A DNA stretch of 5,325 nucleotides, from positions 1 to 5,325 of the forward strand of contig JADDKG010000029.1 in the NCBI GenBank assembly GCA_020253895.1, in the 5' to 3' direction. This document shows positions 1 through 4,971 of this stretch, piece after piece (position 1 is the stretch's first letter; each line of letters starts with the position of its first letter). The notes under the pieces were generated by a model. That model had not been told where the DNA came from, made no database searches, and saw nothing but the letters and a program-made list of their open reading frames with translations. This stretch comes from Rubrobacter sp. GTDB taxonomy: Bacteria > Actinomycetota > Rubrobacteria > Rubrobacterales > Rubrobacteraceae. A program made the position numbers and the translations under genes.

Positions 1-477
1 CGCGTCGGGCCAGCGGCTGGGAGGCTGGCCGCGCATCCTCAGGGCCAGCGCGTAGAGGGCATCCCGCTCGTAGAAGCCGCGCCGCAGCACCCCGCCGCGC
101 TTCAGCGAGCCCCGCCTGAGGGTGTAGGGCGGCTCGTGCGGCACCGAGACCCGGCAGGAGCCGAAGGCCACCCTGAGGCGCTGCGAGGAGGGGTCGGGGG
201 TTTGGATCAGGGAGGGAGGGAAGCGGCCACCCTCCGGGGGCCAGAGCCGTCTTCCGTCGAGGAGCACCTCGTAGGCGTAGGGGGTGCCCGGCTCGAGGTT
301 CCGGAGGGTCACGAGGGCGTAGTGGTGGCCGGCGACCGAGAAGGTGCGCTCCCTTGAGGAGGGTGCTCCCCCGCCCGGGCGCACCTCCACCTCGCCCGGG
401 CGGGAGGTCTCCGCCCACACGGTGGCCTCGCGTGATCCCACGTAGCGGAGCAGGGGACCGAGTGCGAGCTCGGACAC
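1..477 (-). CDS. PhoD-like (alkaline phosphatase D family) metallophosphatase, N-terminal part only
   Basis: The first 159 residues are present and the gene runs off the left edge. The start is GTG at 477-475, with AGGA at 487-484 and a six-base spacer; no other start fits. Residues 1-80 form a beta-rich, fibronectin-like N-terminal domain (GPLLRY at 7-12, ATVWAET at 18-24, GHHYALV at 50-56, LEPGTPYAYEV at 61-71). A catalytic domain then begins with FGSCR at 105-109, the usual opening strand of PhoD-type phosphatases. This pattern is known from actinobacterial PhoD-like proteins, which are metal-dependent phosphodiesterases or phosphatases. The metal-binding Asp/His motifs lie further downstream, outside the window, so activity cannot be judged. 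No signal peptide is seen, so this copy is probably cytoplasmic. It starts 8 bp after the DASS transporter stop and is probably cotranscribed with it. Family assignment is firm; the substrate is unknown. Confidence 0.85.
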   Translation of the reverse strand, partial: MSELALGPLLRYVGSREATVWAETSRPGEVEVRPGGGAPSSRERTFSVAGHHYALVTLRNLEPGTPYAYEVLLDGRRLWPPEGGRFPPSLIQTPDPSSQRLRVAFGSCRVSVPHEPPYTLRRGSLKRGGVLRRGFYERDALYALALRMRGQPPSRWPDA

Positions 478-485
478 GAACCGTC

Positions 486-2051
486 CTACGCCAGCCCTAT
501 GAGCCCGGCCATAACCGTCACGCCGGCGACCACGAGGACGATGCCGATGATGTCGAAGACTATCCCGGACCGGACCATCTTGGTTATGGGGATGAGGCCG
601 GAGCCGTAGACGATGGCGTTGGGCGGCGTGGAGACCGGGAGCATGAAGCCGTAGGAAGCTCCAAAGGTCGCGGCGAGGGCCGGGATCACGGGGTTCACGT
701 TTGCCGCCAGGGCTATGGGTATCACGATGGGGACTACCACCGCGGCGCTCGCCGTGTTGGAGGTGGTCTCCGAGATGAGCACCGCGATAACGACGGAGAG
801 GACCGTGATCGCCAGCAGGCTGCTGACCCCGAGGGCGTTCACCATACCTTCGCCGATGGTCTCCGCGAGCCCCGTCTCCGAGAGCAGCGAGCCGAGCACG
901 ATGCCACCGCCGAAGAGCAGGATGGTCCCCCAGTCTATGTTCACAGCCTCGTTCCAGTTGAGGGTGAAGCGCCGCTCGGACCAGTTCACGGGCAGCAGGA
1001 AGAGCAGCGCCGCCGCGACGATCGCCACGACCCCTTCGTCGAGACGCTCGCTGAGGAAGGCGTAGATAGGGGAGTCGTCGCCGAGGACCAGGTTCACCAG
1101 CCCCGGCAGTATCCACAGCGTCACCGCGACGAAGAAGACTATGAGCGTGTTGCGGGCGCCGCGAGACATGGGGCCGAGCCTGCTCCTCTCCCGGGCGATG
1201 TACTCGCCGGCGCCGGGTATCCGGTTTATCTCCGGGCGGTTGAGGAGGATCAGGACGATGCACAGTGCCACGAACATCACGATCACGATGGGCAGCGCCA
1301 TTACGGTCCACTCGAAGAAGGAGATGTTGGTGCCGGTCTGCTCGGCGATGATGCCGATGCCGATGAGGTTGGGCGGGCTGCCGATCGGGGTTATGAGGCC
1401 GCCGACGGAGGCCCCGTAGGCGATCATGAGCATCAGGCAAGTGCCGAAGCGCAGCCGCGTCGGGTCGCTCTCGCCGGTCTGCTCGGTGATGAGCCCGGAG
1501 AGCGCCGCCATCATGCCCAACCCGATGGGCAGGAGCATCGCGGTGGTGGCCGTGTTGGAGATGAAGGCGCTCACGGAGGCTCCTATGGCACCGAAGGCGA
1601 TTATGACGCCGTAGGTGGACCGGCTCACGCCGGGGAGCGAGAGGACGCGGAAGGCGAAGCGCCTGTCGAGCCCGTGCCGCGTCATCGCCTCCGCGATGAT
1701 GAACGCCCCGATGAACACGAAGAGCGTGGAGTCGCCGAAGGTGGAGAAGATGTCGTCCACCGGCGCCACGTTCAGGAGGACGCACAGGGCCATCGCCAGG
1801 ATGGCGGTGACCGGTATCGGGATGGCCTCCGAGAGCCAGTAGACGATGGTGAAGGAGAGGATGGCGGCGAGCGTCTGCTGGTTGGGCTCGAGCGGCAGCG
1901 GCGCCAGGTACATGATGAAAAAGACCACCGGCCCGAGGAAGAGCCCTATGGTCTGCCGGGCCTTCTCAAACCTCTCTTCGGCGGGTGTCAGGACCTCCCG
2001 CTGCTCAGCGAGCGTCCTGTAGGTGCCGCTCGGCCTCACGCTCTCGCTCAT
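486..2051 (-). CDS. DASS/SLC13 family anion transporter (sodium:dicarboxylate/sulfate symporter type)
   Basis: This is a 521-residue polytopic inner-membrane protein, a usual length for the divalent anion:Na+ symporter family (INDY-like; dicarboxylates, tricarboxylates or sulfate). Both halves of the inverted-repeat fold show their signature. The first SNT is at 165-167 (SNTATTAMLLPI), followed by TPIGSPPN at 221-228. The second SNT is at 431-433 (SNTASAAVVVPI), followed by the family signature STPPNAIVYGSG at 474-485. In known members the two SNT loops hold the carboxylates and Na+. Residues 1-35 are a charged cytoplasmic leader, and hydrophobic helices fill most of 36-521. The ATG at 2051 has AGGGGG three bases upstream and GAGGAG eleven bases upstream. 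The gene precedes the PhoD-like phosphatase by 8 bp. Family is near certain. The substrate, and whether it is a symporter or an exchanger, cannot be read from sequence; phosphate or sulfate would suit the neighbour, but that is a guess. Confidence 0.95.
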   Translation of the reverse strand: MSESVRPSGTYRTLAEQREVLTPAEERFEKARQTIGLFLGPVVFFIMYLAPLPLEPNQQTLAAILSFTIVYWLSEAIPIPVTAILAMALCVLLNVAPVDDIFSTFGDSTLFVFIGAFIIAEAMTRHGLDRRFAFRVLSLPGVSRSTYGVIIAFGAIGASVSAFISNTATTAMLLPIGLGMMAALSGLITEQTGESDPTRLRFGTCLMLMIAYGASVGGLITPIGSPPNLIGIGIIAEQTGTNISFFEWTVMALPIVIVMFVALCIVLILLNRPEINRIPGAGEYIARERSRLGPMSRGARNTLIVFFVAVTLWILPGLVNLVLGDDSPIYAFLSERLDEGVVAIVAAALLFLLPVNWSERRFTLNWNEAVNIDWGTILLFGGGIVLGSLLSETGLAETIGEGMVNALGVSSLLAITVLSVVIAVLISETTSNTASAAVVVPIVIPIALAANVNPVIPALAATFGASYGFMLPVSTPPNAIVYGSGLIPITKMVRSGIVFDIIGIVLVVAGVTVMAGLIGLA

Positions 2052-2087
2052 GTTCCCCCTTTCTCCTCGGCCTTATGAGCTGTGGAG

Positions 2088-2103
2088 ATAAGTATTGCTT
2101 ATA
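2088..2103 (-). promoter_or_regulatory. Possible promoter with overlapping dyad for the DASS-PhoD unit
   Basis: The gap between the membrane-protein stop (2129) and the DASS start (2051) contains an A/T-rich patch in a GC-rich setting. On the minus strand TATAAG (2103-2098) matches the -10 consensus at five of six positions. It would start transcription near 2091, giving a leader of about 40 bases. No good -35 is visible at the proper distance. The perfect inverted repeat ATAAG-CAATA-CTTAT (2102-2088) overlaps this -10, so it could be a repressor site. There is no obvious terminator before it, so read-through from the membrane-protein gene is also possible. Confidence 0.4.
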
Positions 2104-2128
2104 GAGAGGGGAGAGCGCTAGAGGCCGT

Positions 2129-2962
2129 TCAGCCACCGCTGATGCGGCGGCTGTTGAGGGCTGCCTGTATCCGGCTGGCCTCCTCGTGGTCCCGGATGGC
2201 GCCCCAGAGCTCGCCCTCGGGCACGGTCTTGTGCCAGCGGTCGACCCTGTAGCCGTAGCGGCGCTTGAGCTCGCGCACCGACTCGGTGGTGTAGCGCAGG
2301 GCGAAGAGGAGGCGGCTCAGCTCGCTGGGCTTGCGGGGGAGCAGCCGGTGGCGGCCCTCGGTCCACCAGGAGATCTCCGGCAGCGGCTCGCCGGAGCGGA
2401 GGATGAGGTTGGCTTCCCACTCCATCCGGAGCACCCCCATCTCGAAGGTGCCGGGCCGGGCGCTGAGCGGCCCGAGCGAGAAGGAGTCGTCCTGGTGGAA
2501 GCCGAAGGTCCGGGCGAGCCGCTCCTTTAAGGGGCCGGGGAAGGCCCGCTCGTAGCGGGTGCGCAGGGCGAGGAGCTGCTCGTCGGAGTAGGCCGAGAGC
2601 CCGTCGCGGGTGGGACGGCGGGGGTCGAGGCCCCTGCTCTGCAGCATCTGGGAGAAGGCCGCGTAGGAGCGGAGGCTGCGGTAGAGCCAGAGGAGGTACC
2701 CACCGGCGGAGACGGCCGCGCTGAGCCCCATGGTCGCGTAGAAGGCGGCGTGGGGCACGGCGACCCCCTGCCCGGCAAACGCTCGCTCGCCGAAGAGGTT
2801 GTAGTAGAGGATCACCGCGGTGGTCGTGGCGGCGAAGAGGGCGAAGCCTACCAGAAGAAAGCCGCCCAGCCGCCGGAGCGGCGGGGCGCAGGAGGCGGCG
2901 AGCCCTTCCCAGGCCACGCCGGCCTCGCCGTCGCGGGGTGTTGTGGACCTGAGCTCTTCCAC
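2129..2962 (-). CDS. Unrecognised membrane protein with two transmembrane helices
   Basis: I do not recognise a family for this 277-residue protein. The frame is supported by two clear hydrophobic segments (about residues 32-53 and 71-93) and a normal amino-acid mix, unlike the Arg/Pro-rich overlapping frames. A short N-terminal tail (1-31) precedes the helices. After them comes a soluble, charged domain of about 180 residues. It contains a helical stretch rich in Arg and Tyr (YSDEQLLALRTRYERAF, 125-141), the EISWWTEGRHR segment (196-206) and a basic C-terminal half. The loop between the helices is short, so both termini probably face the same side. The start is taken as GTG at 2962. It has no usable Shine-Dalgarno, but a TATACT box lies exactly six bases before it, which suggests a leaderless mRNA. 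The next in-frame GTG, at codon 16, is an alternative. No function is proposed. Confidence 0.8.
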   Translation of the reverse strand: MEELRSTTPRDGEAGVAWEGLAASCAPPLRRLGGFLLVGFALFAATTTAVILYYNLFGERAFAGQGVAVPHAAFYATMGLSAAVSAGGYLLWLYRSLRSYAAFSQMLQSRGLDPRRPTRDGLSAYSDEQLLALRTRYERAFPGPLKERLARTFGFHQDDSFSLGPLSARPGTFEMGVLRMEWEANLILRSGEPLPEISWWTEGRHRLLPRKPSELSRLLFALRYTTESVRELKRRYGYRVDRWHKTVPEGELWGAIRDHEEASRIQAALNSRRISGG

Positions 2963-2968
2963 ACCTGA

Positions 2969-2974
2969 AGTATA
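2969..2974 (-). promoter_or_regulatory. -10 box predicting a leaderless transcript of the membrane protein
   Basis: On the minus strand TATACT (2974-2969) matches the -10 consensus at five of six positions. Counting its last base as -7 puts +1 at 2962, which is the first base of the GTG start. The -35 region is poor. The box overlaps GTATAC (2970-2975), a palindrome that also gives TATACC on the plus strand towards the divergent LCP gene, so the same site might serve both directions. Confidence 0.5.
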
Positions 2975-3033
2975 CCCTTGCTGGCATCCGGTTCGGGGTG
3001 AGCTCTCACAGGAGAGGGCCCTGCGGGCGTGGA

Positions 3034-3070
3034 TATCTTCCGGGGGTGTGGTATCTCTCAGGGGTCGTGG
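3034..3070 (+). repeat. Tandem 18/19-bp direct repeat upstream of the LCP start
   Basis: Unit 1 (3034-3051) reads TATCTTCCGGGGGTGTGG. Unit 2 (3052-3070) reads TATCTCTCAGGGGTCGTGG. They abut exactly and share TATCT, GGGGT and GTGG blocks, with 15 identical positions if one base is gapped. The repeat ends two bases before the preferred ATG of the LCP gene. The second unit supplies the AGGGG (3060-3064) that serves as Shine-Dalgarno, eight bases from the ATG. Each unit also has a TATCT that could be part of a -10 box. In the LCP frame the units would read YLPGVW and YLSGVV. Confidence 0.5.
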
Positions 3071-3072
3071 GC

Positions 3073-3885
3073 ATGGAGGTCTACAGGACGGGGCGCCGCG
3101 GGAGGGGGCCTTTGCGGACCGGGCTTGTCCTGCTCGGGGGCCTCCTGCTGCTCCTCGTCGCCTACGTGGTCCTGCCCGTAGGGACGGACCGGGTGGTTCT
3201 GCTCGGCAGCGACGCCCGCTCAGCCGAGCCCTCCCGCTCGGACACGATCGTGGTGGCGAAGGCGGGGGGCGGGGTCCTGGCGGTGCCGCGCGACACGCTG
3301 GTGGAGATCCCGGGCATCGGACAGGACAAGGTGAACGCGGCGCTGGCCCACGGGGGGCCGGAGCTCGCGGTGGAGACGCTGGAGGGGCTTACCGGGGTCC
3401 GGATAGACAACTACGCGGTGGTGGACTTCGGGGCGGTGGAGGAGGTCGTGGACGCCCTTGGCGGGGTGACGGTAGAGGTGGGCGAGCCGATCCAGTACAC
3501 CCTCGACGGGCGCTACGTCTCCATCCCCGCCGGCCGGCAGACGCTGGATGGCTTCGAGGCGCTGGCGTATGTCCGCTACCGGGGCGGTCCCACGGCGGAT
3601 ATCGGGCGCATCGCGCGCCAGCAGGAGTTCCTGCGGGCGCTGGCCGCGGAGGTCACCTCGCCCGGGAAGCTCGTCCGGCTGCCGCTGGTTGCCCGGGCAG
3701 TGTGGGCGAACGTGGAGACCAACATGAACCCCGTGTCCGCGGCGCGGCTGGTGCTCAGGATGTGGCTGTTCGGGGTGGATGAGGTGGAGGTCTACCCGGG
3801 CACCCCGCAGTACATAGGCGGGGTCGCCTACTGGGTTCCGGACCGGGTCGCCGGGGCGCGGGCGGTGGAGGCGACCATAGCCTGA
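3073..3885 (+). CDS. LytR-CpsA-Psr (LCP) family cell-wall glycopolymer ligase, short form
   Basis: This 270-residue membrane-anchored protein has one LCP domain. LCP enzymes act outside the membrane and move teichoic-acid-like polymers or arabinogalactan from polyprenyl pyrophosphate carriers onto peptidoglycan. Residues 1-15 are basic and 16-36 form the single transmembrane anchor. The domain follows with LLGSDAR at 43-49, RSDT at 55-58, PRDT at 72-75, QDKVNAALAHGG at 84-95, VVDFGAVEEVVDALGGVTV at 116-134, QTLDG at 156-160, LAYVRYR at 164-170 and DIGRIARQQEFL at 176-187. These include the Asp and Arg residues that bind the pyrophosphate in known members. There is no C-terminal LytR_C domain, so it is near the minimum size. 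The ATG at 3073 has AGGGG eight bases upstream. In-frame GTGs at 3067, 3046 and 2998 are alternatives; 3046 lies six bases after TATCTT and could be leaderless. The natural polymer is unknown. Confidence 0.9.
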   Translation: MEVYRTGRRGRGPLRTGLVLLGGLLLLLVAYVVLPVGTDRVVLLGSDARSAEPSRSDTIVVAKAGGGVLAVPRDTLVEIPGIGQDKVNAALAHGGPELAVETLEGLTGVRIDNYAVVDFGAVEEVVDALGGVTVEVGEPIQYTLDGRYVSIPAGRQTLDGFEALAYVRYRGGPTADIGRIARQQEFLRALAAEVTSPGKLVRLPLVARAVWANVETNMNPVSAARLVLRMWLFGVDEVEVYPGTPQYIGGVAYWVPDRVAGARAVEATIA

Positions 3886-3898
3886 GAGAGCCTCAGGC
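3880..3898. terminator. Hairpin shared by two convergent stop codons, possible bidirectional terminator
   Basis: GCCTGAG (3880-3886) and CTCAGGC (3892-3898) form a perfect 7-bp stem around a 5-base loop (AGAGC). The LCP TGA (3883-3885) is in the left arm and the DUF2225 TGA (complement of 3893-3895) is in the right arm. The genes are separated by only 7 bp, so this is the only structure available to stop both transcripts. There is no T-tract on either side, so it is not a classical intrinsic terminator; many high-GC actinobacterial terminators lack one. Confidence 0.5.
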
Positions 3899-4561
3899 GG
3901 CCTGCTCGCGGGCCAGCTTGCTCTGGCGGGAGATCAGGCGGTCCAGCCAGGCCATCCTCCCCACGGCCTCCATGGTCCGCTCGGCGTTGACGTACCAGTT
4001 GAGCGCCTCGCGGTGGTGCCCGAGGCGGCGGTTGAGCTCCCCGACGAGGTAGGCGGTCACCGGGAGCTTGCGGCCCTCGAGCTCCTCGTTGTCTAGGGCC
4101 CGCATAAAGTACCGGACGGCGCGCAGTTGGAAGGTGCTCTCGAAGGCCTGCTCTCCGGCCTTCCGGCACACCCAGGAGGCGCGCAGGCAGAGATCCCCCA
4201 ACTCCCGGGCGGGGAGGCGCCGCTCCTGGCCGCAGATCTCCGCCGCGTGGAAGGCCAGCCACGGCGGCTGGTTGGCCCGGAAGATCCTCAGCAGCCCGTC
4301 CTCCCGCAGGCGCTCCTCGAGGTCGTAGCGCTCGTCGAAGGTGAGGTCCAGCTCCCGGAAGTCCTCCGCGGAGGCGAAGCTGCACCGGGGGCACATGGTG
4401 ATCTCGCTGCGTATCAGGCGGGCGGCGTCGAAGCGGCGTCCGGGGAAGCGCGGGCAGAGGTCCGTGTCGCGCCCCACGGTGATGTAGCTTCCCGCGTGGG
4501 CCGCCCGGAAGATCTGTCCGCAAAGGGGACACCTGGTGTAGACGCGCCTAATCTCTCCCAT
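3893..4561 (-). CDS. DUF2225 family protein with zinc-ribbon-like cysteines and a TPR-like tail
   Basis: This is a 222-residue soluble protein. The N-terminus has CPLCG at 11-15 and CPRCSFA at 57-63. These two CxxC pairs probably bind one zinc ion in a rubredoxin-like or zinc-ribbon fold; Cys36 lies between them. The spacing and the phrase 'CPRCSFAS.EDF' match what I know of DUF2225, a family of unknown function in Firmicutes, Actinobacteria and related groups. From about residue 100 on, the protein is helical. The segment TAYLVGELNRRLGHHREALNWYVNAERT (169-196) looks like a tetratricopeptide repeat, which suggests a protein-binding role. The ATG at 4561 has GGGGA upstream inside a perfect palindrome (4561-4573). 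The gene is convergent with the LCP gene and divergent from the 71-residue protein. No reaction can be assigned. Confidence 0.85.
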   Translation of the reverse strand: MGEIRRVYTRCPLCGQIFRAAHAGSYITVGRDTDLCPRFPGRRFDAARLIRSEITMCPRCSFASAEDFRELDLTFDERYDLEERLREDGLLRIFRANQPPWLAFHAAEICGQERRLPARELGDLCLRASWVCRKAGEQAFESTFQLRAVRYFMRALDNEELEGRKLPVTAYLVGELNRRLGHHREALNWYVNAERTMEAVGRMAWLDRLISRQSKLAREQAA

Positions 4562-4573
4562 CGGGGTCCCCGA
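4561..4573. repeat. Perfect palindrome over the ribosome-binding site of the DUF2225 gene
   Basis: TCGGGG-T-CCCCGA (4561-4573) is a 6+6 inverted repeat with a one-base centre. It begins at the first base of the ATG on the minus strand and contains the only Shine-Dalgarno-like run (GGGGA). As RNA it could fold back and hide the start; as DNA it could be an operator. With such a small loop the RNA hairpin would need to open its inner pairs. Confidence 0.4.
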
Positions 4574-4596
4574 GAAGTCTGCCTCCCGCCAGGATC

Positions 4597-4656
4597 AAAG
4601 CAAGAAAAGTTTACCATACATCGCTTGTGCGCCCCGGGCGGGGACGCATATATAAT
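4597..4656 (+). promoter_or_regulatory. Promoter of the 71-residue protein: TATAAT box with A-rich upstream region
   Basis: TATAAT (4651-4656) is a full -10 consensus and stands out in this GC-rich sequence. Its last base at -7 puts +1 at 4663, the first base of the in-frame GTG. TTGTGC (4625-4630) is the best -35, but it is 20 bases from TATAAT, or 18 from the overlapping TATATA (4649-4654). The A-rich stretch at 4597-4612 lies about 50-65 bases before the start site, where it could act as an UP element. It also forms the upstream side of the divergent DUF2225 gene. Confidence 0.6.
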
Positions 4657-4662
4657 GGCGGG

Positions 4663-4878
4663 GTGTCCGGTACGGAGCAGCAGCCCCCCGCCAGAAGCGA
4701 GGCCGAGGTGGCGCTCGAGCTGATGCGGCTGGTGCTGGAGCAGGCGGGCGGCCGCCGGCTCCCGCCGTCGCGCACGCTGGCGCTCTACCACCTCTGCCGG
4801 GAGGCGGTGGCCTACCGGCCCGAGGGGCAGGTGAGCGCCGGGTACCTGGAGGACCGCCTGAAGAAGCTGCTGCAGTAG
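4663..4878 (+). CDS. Small protein of unknown function, 71 residues
   Basis: I do not recognise this protein. The frame is open from further upstream, but a start at GTG 4627 would place the TATAAT box inside the coding region. GTG 4663 lies exactly six bases after TATAAT and at the predicted transcription start, so a leaderless mRNA is the best reading; no Shine-Dalgarno precedes it. After a polar tail (1-13) the sequence looks fully helical. One helix is about 13-28 (SEAEVALELMRLVLEQ), a second is about 38-50 (TLALYHLCREAVA), and a C-terminal helix is about 58-71 (SAGYLEDRLKKLLQ), separated by short Gly/Pro loops. This is a typical small three-helix bundle with no membrane segment. The only cysteine is in the second helix, so metal binding is unlikely. 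It may be a regulatory or adaptor protein, but this is only inference. A promoter for the lipoprotein lies just downstream, so the two need not be cotranscribed. Confidence 0.65.
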   Translation: MSGTEQQPPARSEAEVALELMRLVLEQAGGRRLPPSRTLALYHLCREAVAYRPEGQVSAGYLEDRLKKLLQ

Positions 4879-4894
4879 GGTAGGATTGGCCCTG

Positions 4895-4923
4895 TTGCGG
4901 CGGCCATAGGCCGAGAATATCAT
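4895..4923 (+). promoter_or_regulatory. Promoter of the BMP lipoprotein gene
   Basis: TTGCGG (4895-4900) and TATCAT (4918-4923) are separated by exactly 17 bases. The -10 matches consensus at five of six positions and the -35 keeps the TTG core. The predicted start is near 4930, giving a leader of about 42 bases with a GGAG ribosome-binding site at 4964-4967. Dyads in the spacer and at the start site suggest that this promoter is controlled. Confidence 0.6.
4901..4913. repeat. Perfect dyad in the spacer of the BMP promoter
   Basis: CGGCC-ATA-GGCCG (4901-4913) is a perfect 5+5 inverted repeat with a three-base centre, immediately after the -35 hexamer. A regulator bound here would block or realign RNA polymerase, the way spacer-binding repressors and MerR-type activators act. 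A chance dyad is possible in such GC-rich DNA. Confidence 0.4.
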
Positions 4924-4924
4924 G

Positions 4925-4941
4925 CCGGCGGAAGACGCCGG
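4925..4941. repeat. Perfect dyad over the predicted start site of the BMP gene
   Basis: CCGGCG-GAAGA-CGCCGG (4925-4941) is a perfect 6+6 inverted repeat with a five-base centre. It begins just after the -10 box and covers the predicted start near 4930. It could be a second operator. It could also be a terminator hairpin for transcripts from the small upstream gene, since it lies 47 bases after that gene's stop. The following bases contain only a weak TTT run, which argues against an efficient terminator. Confidence 0.4.
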
Positions 4942-4971
4942 GTTTGGTGGACCTCGAACGAACGGAGAGCC

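Noticed and set aside
136..357. A 73-codon plus-strand frame opposite the PhoD-like gene
   Set aside because: The minus-strand frame matches the PhoD-type N-terminal domain and FGSCR motif; this one is Gly/Glu-rich shadow sequence.
354..2078. A 574-codon open frame on the plus strand, antisense to the DASS gene
   Set aside because: The product is full of Asp, Glu, Arg, His and Gly with no hydrophobic core. This is the typical antisense shadow of a GC-rich membrane-protein gene. The minus-strand DASS frame carries the family motifs.
2141..2156. CCGC...GCGG repeat near the membrane-protein stop as a terminator
   Set aside because: The stem is short, lies inside the coding end and has no T-tract. 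Such GC-only pairings are expected by chance here.
2118..2987. A slightly longer open frame (289 codons) on the minus strand overlapping the membrane protein
   Set aside because: Its product is dominated by Arg, Pro and Ala with no credible domain, while the adjacent frame (2129-2962) gives two clean transmembrane helices and a balanced composition.
2820..3782. A 320-codon plus-strand frame overlapping the LCP gene
   Set aside because: It is a Gly/Arg/Ala-rich shift of the LCP frame. The LCP frame holds all family motifs.
4414..4923. A 169-codon minus-strand frame across the DUF2225 N-terminus and the small gene
   Set aside because: It runs through the promoter region and two better-supported genes and has a low-complexity composition.
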